A stretch of 64,000 bases of DNA, taken from Xylanibacter brevis ATCC 19188 (lineage in GTDB: Bacteria; Bacteroidota; Bacteroidia; Bacteroidales; Bacteroidaceae). A program made the position numbers and the translations under genes. Every line of letters begins with the position of its first letter. The stretch's first letter is position 1. The DNA is taken from contig NZ_JHXM01000010.1 of NCBI RefSeq assembly GCF_000621725.1, positions 84,882 to 148,881 of the forward strand, given 5' to 3'. Under the pieces are notes generated by a model that worked only from the letters and a program-made list of their open reading frames with translations, was not told the origin of the DNA and searched no databases. Below are positions 1 to 8,725 of the stretch, in pieces.

Positions 1-33
1 AAAGCAGTAGGTGGAACCGCAACAATAATCTAA
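1..33 (+). CDS. rplO: Ribosomal protein L15, C-terminal end (partial)
   Basis: The first 33 bases read in frame as ten codons and a TAA stop, ending in Gly-Gly-Thr-Ala-Thr-Ile-Ile. L15 directly precedes secY in the spc operon of nearly all bacteria, and an 'xxxGG' C-terminus suits L15. Only the last residues are in the window, so identity rests mainly on position. Confidence 0.6.
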   Translation, partial: KAVGGTATII

Positions 34-40
34 ACTAAAC

Positions 41-1405
41 ATGAAGAAGTTTATAGATACCCTTAAGAACATTTGGAAGATTGAGGATCTCCGTCAGCGT
101 CTCCTCATCACCGTCCTTTTCGTAGCGATTTATCGCTTTGGTTCAAAAATCGTGCTCCCTGGTATTAACTATGGTATCTTAAAGAGCATGAACGAGGCCG
201 GTGGCGGTCTTGGTGGACAGACCAAGGAAGGTCTGATGTCTCTCCTCGACATGTTCTCGGGTGGTGCATTCTCTCAGGCATCTATCTTTGCCTTGGGAAT
301 CATGCCCTACATCTCTGCTTCTATCGTAATGCAGCTTCTCGCTGTGGCTGTACCTTATTTCCAGAAGATGCAGCGCGAAGGCGAGAGTGGCCGCAAAAAG
401 ATTAGTATGTACACTCGGTACCTGACAGTAGCAATCCTGCTGTTTCAGGCACCGAGCTACCTCATTAATCTGAGAATGCAGGTTGGTCCTGCTCTTACCG
501 ACGGTATCAGTTGGATGGCATTCATGATTCCTGCAACCATCATCTTGGCTGCTGGTAGTATGTTTATCCTCTGGCTTGGTGAGCGCATCACCGACAAGGG
601 TATTGGTAATGGTGTCTCGATGATCATTATGATCGGTATTATCGCTCGTCTCCCAGGAGCTTTTGCTCAGGAAGTAGGTTCACGCTTCGCTTCTGTAACT
701 GGTGGCGGTCTGGTGATGTTCCTTATCGAGATGCTTATTCTTCTCGCTGTAGTTTGCGCTTCTATCCTGTTGGTACAGGGTGTTCGCAAAGTTCCCGTAC
801 AGTATGCTAAGCGTGTGGTTGGCAACAAGCAGTATGGTGGTGCACGTCAGTACATCCCTCTGAAGTTGTTCGCAGCTAATGTGATGCCTATCATCTTTGC
901 TCAGGCTTTGATGTTCATCCCCTTGGCAGTGGTTCAGTATTCGAATCCTGACAATGCAAGCTGGTTCATGCGTAATATGCTTGATCACCACAGCTGGCTG
1001 TATAATACTGTCTTTGCTGTTCTCATCATCGCATTCACGTATTTCTACACTGCAATCACCTTGAATCCTACGCAGATGGCTGAGGATATGAAGCGTAACA
1101 ATGGCTTCATTCCTGGTGTTAAGCCTGGTAAAGATACTGCTGAATTCATCGATACAGTTATGTCGCGCATTACTCTGCCTGGCTCTCTGTTTATCGCTTT
1201 CATCGCTATCATGCCTGCATTCGCAAGCTTGCTCGATGTAAAGGACGAGTTCTCACAGTTCTTCGGTGGTACATCTTTGCTTATCCTCGTTGGTGTGGTG
1301 TTGGATACGCTGCAGCAGATTGAAAGTCATTTGCTCATGCGCCACTATGATGGCCTGCTGAACTCAGGTCGTATTCATGGTCGCGGTGGTGTAGCAGCCT
1401 ACTAA
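41..1405 (+). CDS. secY: Preprotein translocase channel subunit SecY
   Basis: Forms the central channel of the Sec translocon in the inner membrane, with SecE and SecG. The 454-residue product has the usual family length and about ten hydrophobic segments, the periplasmic plug region near the N-terminus (Gly-rich stretch around residues 50-65), and the conserved cytoplasmic loops (for example residues near GERITDKGIGNG). It starts at ATG 41, seven bases after the L15 stop, and is followed four bases after its stop by map, so it is co-transcribed with the spc ribosomal genes. Family assignment is very secure. Confidence 0.98.
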   Translation: MKKFIDTLKNIWKIEDLRQRLLITVLFVAIYRFGSKIVLPGINYGILKSMNEAGGGLGGQTKEGLMSLLDMFSGGAFSQASIFALGIMPYISASIVMQLLAVAVPYFQKMQREGESGRKKISMYTRYLTVAILLFQAPSYLINLRMQVGPALTDGISWMAFMIPATIILAAGSMFILWLGERITDKGIGNGVSMIIMIGIIARLPGAFAQEVGSRFASVTGGGLVMFLIEMLILLAVVCASILLVQGVRKVPVQYAKRVVGNKQYGGARQYIPLKLFAANVMPIIFAQALMFIPLAVVQYSNPDNASWFMRNMLDHHSWLYNTVFAVLIIAFTYFYTAITLNPTQMAEDMKRNNGFIPGVKPGKDTAEFIDTVMSRITLPGSLFIAFIAIMPAFASLLDVKDEFSQFFGGTSLLILVGVVLDTLQQIESHLLMRHYDGLLNSGRIHGRGGVAAY

Positions 1406-1409
1406 GCTG

Positions 1410-2210
1410 ATGAAGATATTTCTGAAGACAGAAGAAGAGATAGAGTTGATGCGTCAGGCTAACCAACTCGTTGGTAAGACGCTTGGCGAATTGGCTCAAC
1501 ATATAAAACCTGGTGTAACGACCCTCCAGTTGGATAAAGTGGCCGACGAATTTATTCGCGACCATGGGGCCATACCTACCTTTAAGGGTTTCCCTAATCC
1601 CTATGGAGGGCCGTTTCCTGCCAGCATCTGCACCTCGGTCAATGACGTTGTCGTTCACGGGGTTCCCGATGCGGAGACTGTTCTTAAAGATGGTGATATT
1701 ATCTCGGTCGATTGTGGAACACTTCTCAATGGTTTCAACGGTGACTCTTGTTACACTTTCTGTGTAGGCGAGGTCAGTGATGAGATTAAGAAGTTACTTC
1801 GTATCACTAAGGAGTCCTTATATAAAGGTATAGAGAACGCAGTTGCAGGCAGACATCTCGGTGACATCAGTAGCGCAGTGCAAGACCACTGTGAAGCTGA
1901 AGGTTACGGAGTTGTTCGTGAACTGACAGGACATGGCATCGGACGCGAGATGCATGAAGATCCACAGGTTCCTAACTATGGTCGCCGTGGTAATGGTGTA
2001 ATGTTGAAAGCTGGTATGTGTATCGCTATCGAACCTATGATTACAATGGGAAGTCGCGAAATCTACCTAAAACCCGATCGTTGGAGTGTTTGCACACGCG
2101 ACGGAAAACCAGCCGCACATTTCGAACATACTATTGCAATCAGACGAGGACAAGCTGAGATCCTTTCTTCTTTCGAAGAAGTTGAAACATTTGAAGGTAA
2201 ACTTTACTAA
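1410..2210 (+). CDS. map: Methionine aminopeptidase, type I
   Basis: Removes the N-terminal Met from new proteins. The 266-residue product carries the five metal ligands of the pita-bread fold: the two Asp in ISVDCG and NGDSC, His in LTGHGIG, and Glu in AIEPM and FEHT. No N-terminal zinc domain is present, so it is the short type Ia form. It sits between secY and infA, an arrangement common in Bacteroidota and Gram-positives, and is probably translated from the same long mRNA. Start ATG is four bases after the secY stop. Confidence 0.97.
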   Translation: MKIFLKTEEEIELMRQANQLVGKTLGELAQHIKPGVTTLQLDKVADEFIRDHGAIPTFKGFPNPYGGPFPASICTSVNDVVVHGVPDAETVLKDGDIISVDCGTLLNGFNGDSCYTFCVGEVSDEIKKLLRITKESLYKGIENAVAGRHLGDISSAVQDHCEAEGYGVVRELTGHGIGREMHEDPQVPNYGRRGNGVMLKAGMCIAIEPMITMGSREIYLKPDRWSVCTRDGKPAAHFEHTIAIRRGQAEILSSFEEVETFEGKLY

Positions 2211-2219
2211 AAGCAAAGC

Positions 2220-2438
2220 ATGGCAAAGCAATCCGCAATAGAGCAAGACGGAACAATCGTCGAGAGCCTCTCGAACGCAATGTTCCGCGTAGAACTTGAG
2301 AACGGTGTACAGATCATCGCTCACATTTCTGGTAAGATGCGTATGCACTACATTCGTATTCTTCCTGGCGACAAAGTGAAAGTTGAAATGAGTCCATATG
2401 ATCTGACTAAGGGACGAATTGTGTTTCGATACAAATAA
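2220..2438 (+). CDS. infA: Translation initiation factor IF-1
   Basis: Single S1/OB-fold protein that binds the 30S A site during initiation. The 72-residue product has standard length and motifs ([10 protein letters not shown] near the start, [33 protein letters not shown] at the end). It lies nine bases after map and just before rpmJ, the usual spc-to-alpha junction order. Confidence 0.98.
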   Translation: MAKQSAIEQDGTIVESLSNAMFRVELENGVQIIAHISGKMRMHYIRILPGDKVKVEMSPYDLTKGRIVFRYK

Positions 2439-2458
2439 TAAAATCATTACTCAAAGAT

Positions 2459-2575
2459 ATGAAGACAAGAGCATCGTTGAAGAAGCGTACCCCAGACTGT
2501 AAGATTGTACGTCGCAAGGGTCGTCTGTTCGTTATCAACAAGAAAAACCCTAAGTATAAGATGCGTCAGGGCTAA
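2459..2575 (+). CDS. rpmJ: Ribosomal protein L36
   Basis: A 38-codon frame begins at ATG 2459 and ends at TAA 2573-2575. It reads [19 protein letters not shown] then [19 protein letters not shown]. The strongly basic composition, the CKIVRRKGR core and the KYKMRQG end identify L36. Only one of the four zinc-binding Cys of the classical C+ form is present, so this is the C- (zinc-free) type. It lies 20 bases after infA. A start upstream is unlikely because the L36 N-terminus begins exactly here. Confidence 0.96.
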   Translation: MKTRASLKKRTPDCKIVRRKGRLFVINKKNPKYKMRQG

Positions 2576-2599
2576 AAAAAGTTAAAGAAGCAGCAAAAA

Positions 2600-2632
2600 G
2601 TAAGGAGATATCAATTTATTTCCTTACCTTTG
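2600..2632 (+). promoter_or_regulatory. Promoter -7 box with overlapping inverted repeat, before rpsM
   Basis: TACCTTTG at 2625-2632 matches the Bacteroidota -7 consensus TAnnTTTG and lies 60 bases before rpsM. A perfect 7-bp inverted repeat, GTAAGGA (2600-2606) and TCCTTAC (2621-2627), ends inside the box. No clear -33 TTTG is seen. It would separate an alpha-operon transcript (rpsM to rplQ) from spc read-through; the hairpin could be an operator or attenuator, which is inference. Confidence 0.6.
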
Positions 2633-2691
2633 CATGCTTTTTAGCAAATTTCGAAATTTAAACATTATTTTTTTATTCATTTATTTAACAA

Positions 2692-3072
2692 ATGGCAATA
2701 AGAATTGTTGGAGTAGATTTGCCCCAGAATAAGCGTGGCGAAATCGCATTGACCTACATCTATGGTATAGGTCGAAGTAGTTCAGCAAAGATATTGGATA
2801 AGGCAGGCGTTAGCCGCGACCTGAAGGTCAGCGAGTGGAATGACGACCAGGCAGCCAAAATCCGTGAAATCATCGGCGCTGAATTCAAAGTTGAAGGTGA
2901 TCTCCGTTCAGAGATCCAGTTGAACATCAAGCGACTGATGGATATTGGTTGCTATCGTGGAGTCCGCCATCGTAATGGTCTTCCTGTACGCGGTCAGAGC
3001 ACTAAGAACAATGCTCGTACTCGTAAGGGTAAGAAGAAGACTGTTGCTAATAAGAAGAAGGCCACGAAGTAA
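2692..3072 (+). CDS. rpsM: Ribosomal protein S13
   Basis: Head protein of the 30S subunit that contacts 23S rRNA across bridge B1. The 126-residue product starts [11 protein letters not shown] and has the [11 protein letters not shown] helix-hairpin-helix region and the basic tail [17 protein letters not shown] typical of S13. It is the first gene after the internal promoter and begins the alpha-operon set rpsM-rpsK-rpsD-rpoA-rplQ. Confidence 0.98.
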   Translation: MAIRIVGVDLPQNKRGEIALTYIYGIGRSSSAKILDKAGVSRDLKVSEWNDDQAAKIREIIGAEFKVEGDLRSEIQLNIKRLMDIGCYRGVRHRNGLPVRGQSTKNNARTRKGKKKTVANKKKATK

Positions 3073-3109
3073 AGTTTAAAGTTTAACGAGTTTAAAGTTT
3101 AAAAGAATT

Positions 3110-3499
3110 ATGGCAAAGAAAACAGTCACTTCAAAGAAAAGAAATGTGAAGGTTACCGCAGTAGGTCAGCTTCATGTTCACAGTTCTTTCAATAATATTA
3201 TTGTATCTTTGGCAAATGACGAGGGTCAGATCATCTCTTGGTCATCTGCAGGTAAGATGGGTTTCCGCGGTTCTAAGAAGAACACTCCTTATGCTGCTCA
3301 GATGGCAGCTGAGGACTGTGCTAAGGTTGCATTCGACCTGGGTCTGCGTAAGGTTAAGGCTTACGTAAAGGGTCCCGGTAACGGTCGTGAGTCAGCTATC
3401 CGTGCTATCCATGGCGCTGGTATTGAGGTTATGGAGATCGTTGACGTTACTCCATTGCCACACAATGGCTGCCGTCCTCCAAAGCGTCGTCGCGTATAA
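3110..3499 (+). CDS. rpsK: Ribosomal protein S11
   Basis: Platform protein of the 30S subunit. The 129-residue product has the S11 signatures INNIIV-like ([10 protein letters not shown]), [14 protein letters not shown], and the C-terminal [15 protein letters not shown]. The 37-base spacer before it contains two copies of an AT-rich word (GTTTAAAGTTTAA), the kind of simple repeat common in these intergenic gaps. Second gene of the alpha set. Confidence 0.98.
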   Translation: MAKKTVTSKKRNVKVTAVGQLHVHSSFNNIIVSLANDEGQIISWSSAGKMGFRGSKKNTPYAAQMAAEDCAKVAFDLGLRKVKAYVKGPGNGRESAIRAIHGAGIEVMEIVDVTPLPHNGCRPPKRRRV

Positions 3500-3581
3500 T
3501 TATTTGGTTTCGACTTTCACCGCTTAAAGGACAGAGTTAAACCTATCATTTTATTATTTAAAGAAAATTATCTAAGATATT

Positions 3582-4190
3582 ATGGCAAAGTATATTGGAC
3601 CGAAATCTAAAATTGCCCGCCGTTTTGGCGAAGCCATCTACGGACCGGACAAAGTTTTGTCTAGGAGAAACTTCCCTCCTGGACAGCATGGCAATAACCG
3701 CCGCCGCAAGCAGTCGGAGTATGCAGTCATGCTGGCAGAGAAGCAAAAGGCTAAGTACACTTATGGTGTGCTCGAGCGCCAGTTCCGCATCATGTTTGAG
3801 AAGGCCGCTAAGGCTGAGGGTATCACCGGTGAGGTGCTGCTTCAGAACTTGGAGAGCCGTCTTGACAATGTGGTATTCCGTATGGGACTCGCTCCTACAC
3901 GTGCAGCCGCTCGTCAGTTGGTAGGCCATCGTCATATTGTTGTTGACGGAAAGGTAGTTAATATTCCTTCATTTGCTGTAAAGCCTGGTATGGTAGTTGG
4001 TGTTCGTGAGAAGGCTAAGTCTCTCGAGGTTATCGCTGACGCATTGGCTGGCTTCAACCACAGCAAGTACCCCTGGATCGAGTGGGACGAGCAGCAGAAG
4101 GCAGGTAAGTTCCTTCACAAGCCTGAGCGTGCTGACATCCCCGAGAATATTAAGGAGCAGTTAATCGTTGAGTTGTACTCTAAGAACTAA
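3582..4190 (+). CDS. rpsD: Ribosomal protein S4
   Basis: Primary 16S rRNA-binding protein needed for 30S assembly. The 202-residue product starts [17 protein letters not shown] and contains the S4 RNA-binding domain (about residues 92-150, [13 protein letters not shown]). The zinc-binding Cys set seen in some S4 proteins is absent, as is usual in the C- form. In many bacteria S4 represses its own operon by binding a leader pseudoknot; no such structure was recognised here. Confidence 0.98.
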   Translation: MAKYIGPKSKIARRFGEAIYGPDKVLSRRNFPPGQHGNNRRRKQSEYAVMLAEKQKAKYTYGVLERQFRIMFEKAAKAEGITGEVLLQNLESRLDNVVFRMGLAPTRAAARQLVGHRHIVVDGKVVNIPSFAVKPGMVVGVREKAKSLEVIADALAGFNHSKYPWIEWDEQQKAGKFLHKPERADIPENIKEQLIVELYSKN

Positions 4191-4207
4191 TAAAAATCAT
4201 TAAGTTA

Positions 4208-5200
4208 ATGGCGATATTAGCATTTCAAAAACCCGATAAAGTGGTAATGTTGGAAGCCAACGACCGATTCGGCAAGTTCGAATTCCGTCCGTTGGAGCCT
4301 GGCTTTGGTGTAACCATCGGTAACGCCTTGCGCCGCATACTCCTTTCATCGCTCGAGGGTTATGCTATCAACACCATTCGTATCACGGGTGTTGAGCATG
4401 AGTTCTCGTCAGTTCCTGGTGTTAAGGAAGATGTAACCAATATTATCCTGAACCTGAAGCAAGTAAGGTTCCGTCAAGTAGTAGAAGAATTCGAGAACGA
4501 AAAAGTCAGCATCACCGTTGAGAATTCTACTGAATTTAAGGCTGGTGATATAGGCAAGTATCTGACTGGATTTGAAGTGTTAAATCCCGATTTGGTGATT
4601 TGTCATCTCGACGCTAAAGCTTCAATGCAGATAGATCTGACCATTAATAAAGGTCGTGGCTATGTTCCTTCTGAGGAGAACCGTGAGTTCTGCACAGATG
4701 TCAATGTAATTCCCATTGATTCTATCTACACCCCAATCCGTAACGTTAAGTTCGCAGTTGAGCCCTATCGTGTTGAGCAGAAGACCGACTACGATAAGCT
4801 CGTACTCGAAGTAACAACGGACGGTTCCATTCACCCAAAGGAGGCTCTGAAAGAGGCTGCTAAGATCCTTATCTATCACTTCATGCTGTTCTCTGACGAG
4901 AAGATCACACTTGAGAATAACGAGAGTGAGGTTAATCAGGAGTTTGATGAGGAAGTACTGCACATGCGTCAGTTGCTGAAGACTAAGCTTGTTGATATGA
5001 ACCTCAGCGTTCGTGCTCTCAACTGCTTGAAGGCTGCTGATGTTGAGACACTCGGTGATCTCGTACAGTACAACAAGACAGATCTCTTGAAGTTCCGTAA
5101 CTTTGGTAAGAAATCGCTCACTGAGCTTGATGATTTGCTAGAGAGTCTGAATCTGTCGTTTGGAACCGACATTACCAAGTATAAACTGGACAAGGAATAA
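4208..5200 (+). CDS. rpoA: RNA polymerase alpha subunit
   Basis: Dimerises to start RNA polymerase assembly. The N-terminal domain (about residues 1-230) shows the conserved [19 protein letters not shown] block; the C-terminal domain (about 255-320) has the DNA- and activator-binding helices ([29 protein letters not shown]). Length of 330 residues is normal. It follows rpsD by 17 bases. Confidence 0.99.
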   Translation: MAILAFQKPDKVVMLEANDRFGKFEFRPLEPGFGVTIGNALRRILLSSLEGYAINTIRITGVEHEFSSVPGVKEDVTNIILNLKQVRFRQVVEEFENEKVSITVENSTEFKAGDIGKYLTGFEVLNPDLVICHLDAKASMQIDLTINKGRGYVPSEENREFCTDVNVIPIDSIYTPIRNVKFAVEPYRVEQKTDYDKLVLEVTTDGSIHPKEALKEAAKILIYHFMLFSDEKITLENNESEVNQEFDEEVLHMRQLLKTKLVDMNLSVRALNCLKAADVETLGDLVQYNKTDLLKFRNFGKKSLTELDDLLESLNLSFGTDITKYKLDKE

Positions 5201-5266
5201 TTTTGATTGACAATTCATTATTGACAATTGAGAATTGGAATTGCCCAATAAAAAGTAAAAACAACA

Positions 5267-5788
5267 ATGAGACATAATAAGAAATTCAATCATCTCGGTC
5301 GTACTGCATCTCACCGCAGTGCCATGCTTGCTAACATGGCTATCTCGCTGATCATGCACAAAAGAATCACTACGACCGTGGCTAAGGCTAAGGCCCTCAA
5401 GAAGTATGTTGAGCCCCTTGTAACTAAGGCAAAGGAGGATTCAACTAATTCTCGTCGTGTAGTATTCAGCTACCTTCAGAACAAGGACGCTATCAAGGAG
5501 CTTTTCTCTACGGTAGCTGAGAAGGTAGGCGATCGTCCCGGTGGTTACACCCGCATCATAAAGCTGGGTGCTCGTCAGGGTGACGCTGCTCAGATTTGCT
5601 TCATCGAGCTCGTAGACTTCGATCCAGAAATGGCAAAGACTGAGACCAAGAAGAAGACTACTCGTCGTTCACGCAAGGCTACTAAGGCTGAAGCTCCTGC
5701 ACAGGAGGCTCCTGTTGCTGAGGAGGCTAAGGCTGAGGAAGCTCCTGCTGCTGAGGCACCTGCTGCTGAAGAGGCAAAGGCAGAGTAA
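5267..5788 (+). CDS. rplQ: Ribosomal protein L17 with long acidic Ala/Glu tail
   Basis: The first ~120 residues are a normal L17 ([37 protein letters not shown]). After a short Lys/Arg-rich stretch the protein continues for about 40 residues made almost only of Ala, Glu, Pro and Lys. The total of 173 residues compares with about 120-130 in Escherichia coli. Such low-complexity tails are frequent on Bacteroidota ribosomal proteins; the function is unknown. It is the last gene of the unit and is followed by a strong terminator. Confidence 0.97.
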   Translation: MRHNKKFNHLGRTASHRSAMLANMAISLIMHKRITTTVAKAKALKKYVEPLVTKAKEDSTNSRRVVFSYLQNKDAIKELFSTVAEKVGDRPGGYTRIIKLGARQGDAAQICFIELVDFDPEMAKTETKKKTTRRSRKATKAEAPAQEAPVAEEAKAEEAPAAEAPAAEEAKAE

Positions 5789-5824
5789 GACTCCGTTAAA
5801 CGAGTTTTATGATGTAAATATATT

Positions 5825-5860
5825 AAGTGCTCCCATCGTGAAGGTGGGGGCACTTTTTTT
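5825..5860 (+). terminator. Rho-independent terminator of the ribosomal/rpoA operon
   Basis: A 13-bp stem, AAGTGCTCCCATC (5825-5837) pairing with GGTGGGGGCACTT (5843-5855) with two G-T pairs, is followed by a run of seven T. It lies 36 bases after the rplQ stop. Confidence 0.93.
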
Positions 5861-5881
5861 ATTCCACTAATTATTTGAATT

Positions 5882-7588
5882 ATGAGATTCGTTGTCTTCA
5901 GCATTCTTATTTATATATTTATACCATTTACATGTTTTGCCCAGGAGTCTAAGGCGCAGACTCCCGAGAGCTATTATTTAATAGGATGGCTCAACAATTG
6001 GGATCAACAAAACAAGGATTATCCCTTTGTTTTGCAAGATGATGGTGTGACTTGGAAGATAACGGTCTCCTGTAATACGGATGATGGTTGGTTTAAGATA
6101 GTACCTTCTTCTGCTTTTGGACGGAGTGATTTCTGGAAGAATCTTTTATGTGCTCCCTATGATGGCTGCCAGGAGCTGTCGGGAGAAATGGTCGTAGATG
6201 GCGGAGCTTGGTATCTGGCGCGTACTTCAGGTACTTATACCATAGAAATAGTCCCGTCTGAGTTCCGTTATCATATTACCTTGAATGAGTCAATAGCGCA
6301 ATCCTTCTCCGGTACATTACCAGTTCTGTATATCAATACCGAGAATCCTGTTGACTCCAAGGATAACTATGTTCATGGCTCTTGTTTCTTGAATGTTCCA
6401 AACGGTAGCGCGTATAGCCCGTTGGGCAGTGAAGAAGCTCCATTGTCGTTATGGATTAAAGGACGTGGAAACTATACATGGTCTGCCTTTGAGAAAAAGC
6501 CATATCGACTAAAGTTTGAAGAGAAAGTGACACCCATGGGTTTGACCCAAAGCCGTCATTTTGTATTGATGGCCAATGCAGATGACGACTATGCAACGCT
6601 ACGCAATACAGTCGGCTTTGAACTGAGTCGCCTTATGGGGCTTGACTATACCCCTTCTCAGCGTCCCGTAGAATTGGTCCTCAATGGCGATTACAAGGGA
6701 CTATATATGCTTACAGAAAAGATTCGTGTTGCCCATGATAGAGTGAATATTGTGGAGCAAGACAATCGTGAAACTGATCCTTATAACATCACAGGTGGTT
6801 GGCTGATAGAGATTGACAACTACGATGATGATCAACAAATACGTTTCTGTGAGTCTAATGGTGAAATGCTTCGTTTCACATACCACTCTCCTGATACACT
6901 TTCAGAAGAGCAATATGACTATCTGTCCGATTGCCTGAAAGCTACAGATGCCGCCATCTATCAGACAGATAAGAGTTCTACGGAATGGGAGGAAAAAATA
7001 GATATGGACGTCCTTGCACGTTATTACATTGTTCAAGAAATCATGGATGATTGTGAGTCGTTTCATGGCAGTTGTTTTATCAGTAAGGACAGAGGCTTTG
7101 ACAGTAAACTAAAGTTTGGTCCAGTATGGGACTTCGGTAATGCCTTCCGTCGTGATCATCTGCGTTTTATTTATGATAAGCCCAGCTTCTCGCAGAGCTG
7201 GATAGGGGAGATAGCCCGTTATCCTCGTTTCCAAGAACGTGTAAAACAACTATGGTGGCATTTCTTGTCCGTTAATTACTCACAAGTAGATACCTATATT
7301 GATGAGTTTATTAATCAGATAGCAGAAGCCAGCCAGTGTGATGGTATTCGCTGGCCACAGTATAAACAAGATAACATCAACGGAAGAAAAGATAGTTTCA
7401 AGTGGAATTTGAGTCGCAAAGTCCAGTTCCTCACAGAGCAATGGGGCGCCTATGATACAGGTATCAAACAAAGCACAGACAACCATGCGCAGGAAGAGTG
7501 GTTCACTCTCGACGGTCGTCAGTTAGGAGAAAGACCTGTTAAATCAGGAATCTATCTTTATAAGGGTAGGAAAGTGGTGGTTAAATAA
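5882..7588 (+). CDS. Secreted CotH-type kinase-fold protein with C-terminal tail
   Basis: 568 residues: an N-terminal signal peptide, a SusE/SusF-like starch-binding-like domain (about 30-135, beginning YYLIGWLNNWDQ), then a CotH domain (about 145-490). CotH signs include LSLWIKGRGNYTW, KKPYRLKF, LMANADDDYATLRN, GLYMLTEKIRV and GPVWDFGNAF. CotH proteins of spores are atypical protein kinases; the bacterial surface homologues are uncharacterised. The end (FTLDGRQL..., GIYLYKGRKVVVK) resembles the tail of type IX secretion cargo. Its stop overlaps the converging YgjP gene by 8 bases. No clear promoter was found, so it may depend on leaky transcription past the terminator. Confidence 0.88.
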   Translation: MRFVVFSILIYIFIPFTCFAQESKAQTPESYYLIGWLNNWDQQNKDYPFVLQDDGVTWKITVSCNTDDGWFKIVPSSAFGRSDFWKNLLCAPYDGCQELSGEMVVDGGAWYLARTSGTYTIEIVPSEFRYHITLNESIAQSFSGTLPVLYINTENPVDSKDNYVHGSCFLNVPNGSAYSPLGSEEAPLSLWIKGRGNYTWSAFEKKPYRLKFEEKVTPMGLTQSRHFVLMANADDDYATLRNTVGFELSRLMGLDYTPSQRPVELVLNGDYKGLYMLTEKIRVAHDRVNIVEQDNRETDPYNITGGWLIEIDNYDDDQQIRFCESNGEMLRFTYHSPDTLSEEQYDYLSDCLKATDAAIYQTDKSSTEWEEKIDMDVLARYYIVQEIMDDCESFHGSCFISKDRGFDSKLKFGPVWDFGNAFRRDHLRFIYDKPSFSQSWIGEIARYPRFQERVKQLWWHFLSVNYSQVDTYIDEFINQIAEASQCDGIRWPQYKQDNINGRKDSFKWNLSRKVQFLTEQWGAYDTGIKQSTDNHAQEEWFTLDGRQLGERPVKSGIYLYKGRKVVVK

Positions 7589-8126
7589 CTATTTTCGCGG
7601 TTGCTTTCTTGGCTTCTTTCCACATTGGAAAGTGCTGGTCCATCAGAGCATAGAAACGAGGCCCATGGTTAGCTTCCTTCAGATGAGCCAACTCGTGAAC
7701 CACCACATGCTCTATGCACCAGTCTGGCAGCAACAAAAGATATAAACTGAAGCAAATTTGTTTTGTGCGTGGATTACACATACCCCAGCGTGAGGTGGTG
7801 GCTTTGTATATAATCTCGGAGGGTTTTACGCCCATTTTAGGGGCGTGGTAGGCCAATAAGGGGCTTACCTTGGTGTCTAGCCGCTTAACGGCTTCGGAGC
7901 GCTCAGATCGCTTCTTTAGGGGTAGTTGTGCGTAAAACTGTTTTCGTTTCTGCTCTGCCTCCATTTTTTTCTTGTGTGCTTTCTCTATCCAGTTACGGTG
8001 TTGCTCGATGAATTGTTCTATTTTTGTGCGTGACAGGAGTCGTGGAGCAGAAACATGCACATCGCCATTCTTGACGATGCGCATGGATAGTCGGCTTGTT
8101 TGTCGGTATGTTACAACAATCTTCAT
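7581..8126 (-). CDS. YgjP-like zinc metallopeptidase (M48/DUF45 family)
   Basis: 181 residues with the zincin signature HELAH at 144-148 and a third likely ligand at H154 (NHGPRFY), as in the YgjP/WLM relatives of SprT. The N-terminal half carries SRLSMRIVKNGDVHVSAPRL and NWIEKA, both typical of DUF45. The substrate is unknown. It follows tsaE with only two bases between and runs into the 3' end of the converging CotH gene, so it is the distal gene of the minus-strand unit. Confidence 0.88.
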   Translation of the reverse strand: MKIVVTYRQTSRLSMRIVKNGDVHVSAPRLLSRTKIEQFIEQHRNWIEKAHKKKMEAEQKRKQFYAQLPLKKRSERSEAVKRLDTKVSPLLAYHAPKMGVKPSEIIYKATTSRWGMCNPRTKQICFSLYLLLLPDWCIEHVVVHELAHLKEANHGPRFYALMDQHFPMWKEAKKATAKIVI

Positions 8127-8128
8127 TC

Positions 8129-8554
8129 TTAGAACTTCACGCTTCGTGAGCCATCGGCATTCTCTTCGATGGTGACACGCACGGCGTCTTCAGGTAGTAC
8201 CTCTTCGATGAGTTCTGGCCATTCTATAAAGCATAGACTACCACTGTAGAAGTATTCTTCGTAGCCCATGTCATATACCTCTTCCAGTTTTTTAATTCTG
8301 TAAAAGTCGAAGTGGAACAGACTATTGTCTATACCCTCTATGGGTTGTGAAATGCTGTATTCGTTGACGATGGCGAATGTAGGAGAGGTGATGACGTCTT
8401 CTACGCCTAGTTCTTCGCAGATAGCTTTTATGAAGGTCGTCTTTCCGGCTCCCATTTTTCCGTAGAAGGCAAACACGCGGTGTTCGCCCAGATTATTGAT
8501 AAATTCGCGTGCCGCGTTGCGAATTGTTTCGATGCTTTCAATCTTTATTTCCAT
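8129..8554 (-). CDS. tsaE: tRNA threonylcarbamoyladenosine biosynthesis ATPase TsaE
   Basis: Works with TsaB, TsaC and TsaD to form t6A37 in ANN-decoding tRNAs. The 141-residue product has the Walker A GKMGAGKTT (about 32-40), the TSPTFAIVNEY switch region and the C-terminal CFIEWPELIEEVLP motif of the family. The start ATG at 8554 lies at the inner edge of a tandem repeat, and the first bases of the gene are themselves a partial repeat copy, so several ATG triplets stand just upstream; the family N-terminus favours 8554. Confidence 0.96.
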   Translation of the reverse strand: MEIKIESIETIRNAAREFINNLGEHRVFAFYGKMGAGKTTFIKAICEELGVEDVITSPTFAIVNEYSISQPIEGIDNSLFHFDFYRIKKLEEVYDMGYEEYFYSGSLCFIEWPELIEEVLPEDAVRVTIEENADGSRSVKF

Positions 8555-8725
8555 ATTGCATTATCTTTTTTTCTATTGCATTATCTTTTCTTTCCTATTG
8601 CATTATCTTTATTTCCATATTGCATTATCTTTATTTCCATATTGCATTATCTTTTTTTCCTATTGCATTATCTTTTCTTTCCTATTGCATTATCTTTTCT
8701 TCGATACTGCATTATCTTTTCTTTC
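8555..8725 (+). repeat. Tandem array of eight 20-22 bp units between porX and tsaE
   Basis: Units begin with ATTGCATTATCTTT at 8555, 8575, 8597, 8619, 8641, 8662, 8684 and (as ACTGCATTATC) 8706; five are 22 bp, the others 20 and 21. The last unit contains the porX stop codon, and the tsaE start (ATGGAAATAAAGAT on the minus strand) is a ninth partial copy. Read on the coding strand the units are purine-rich (AGGAAAGAAAAGATAATGCA), so the array forms the whole leader between the two genes. Confidence 0.93.
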
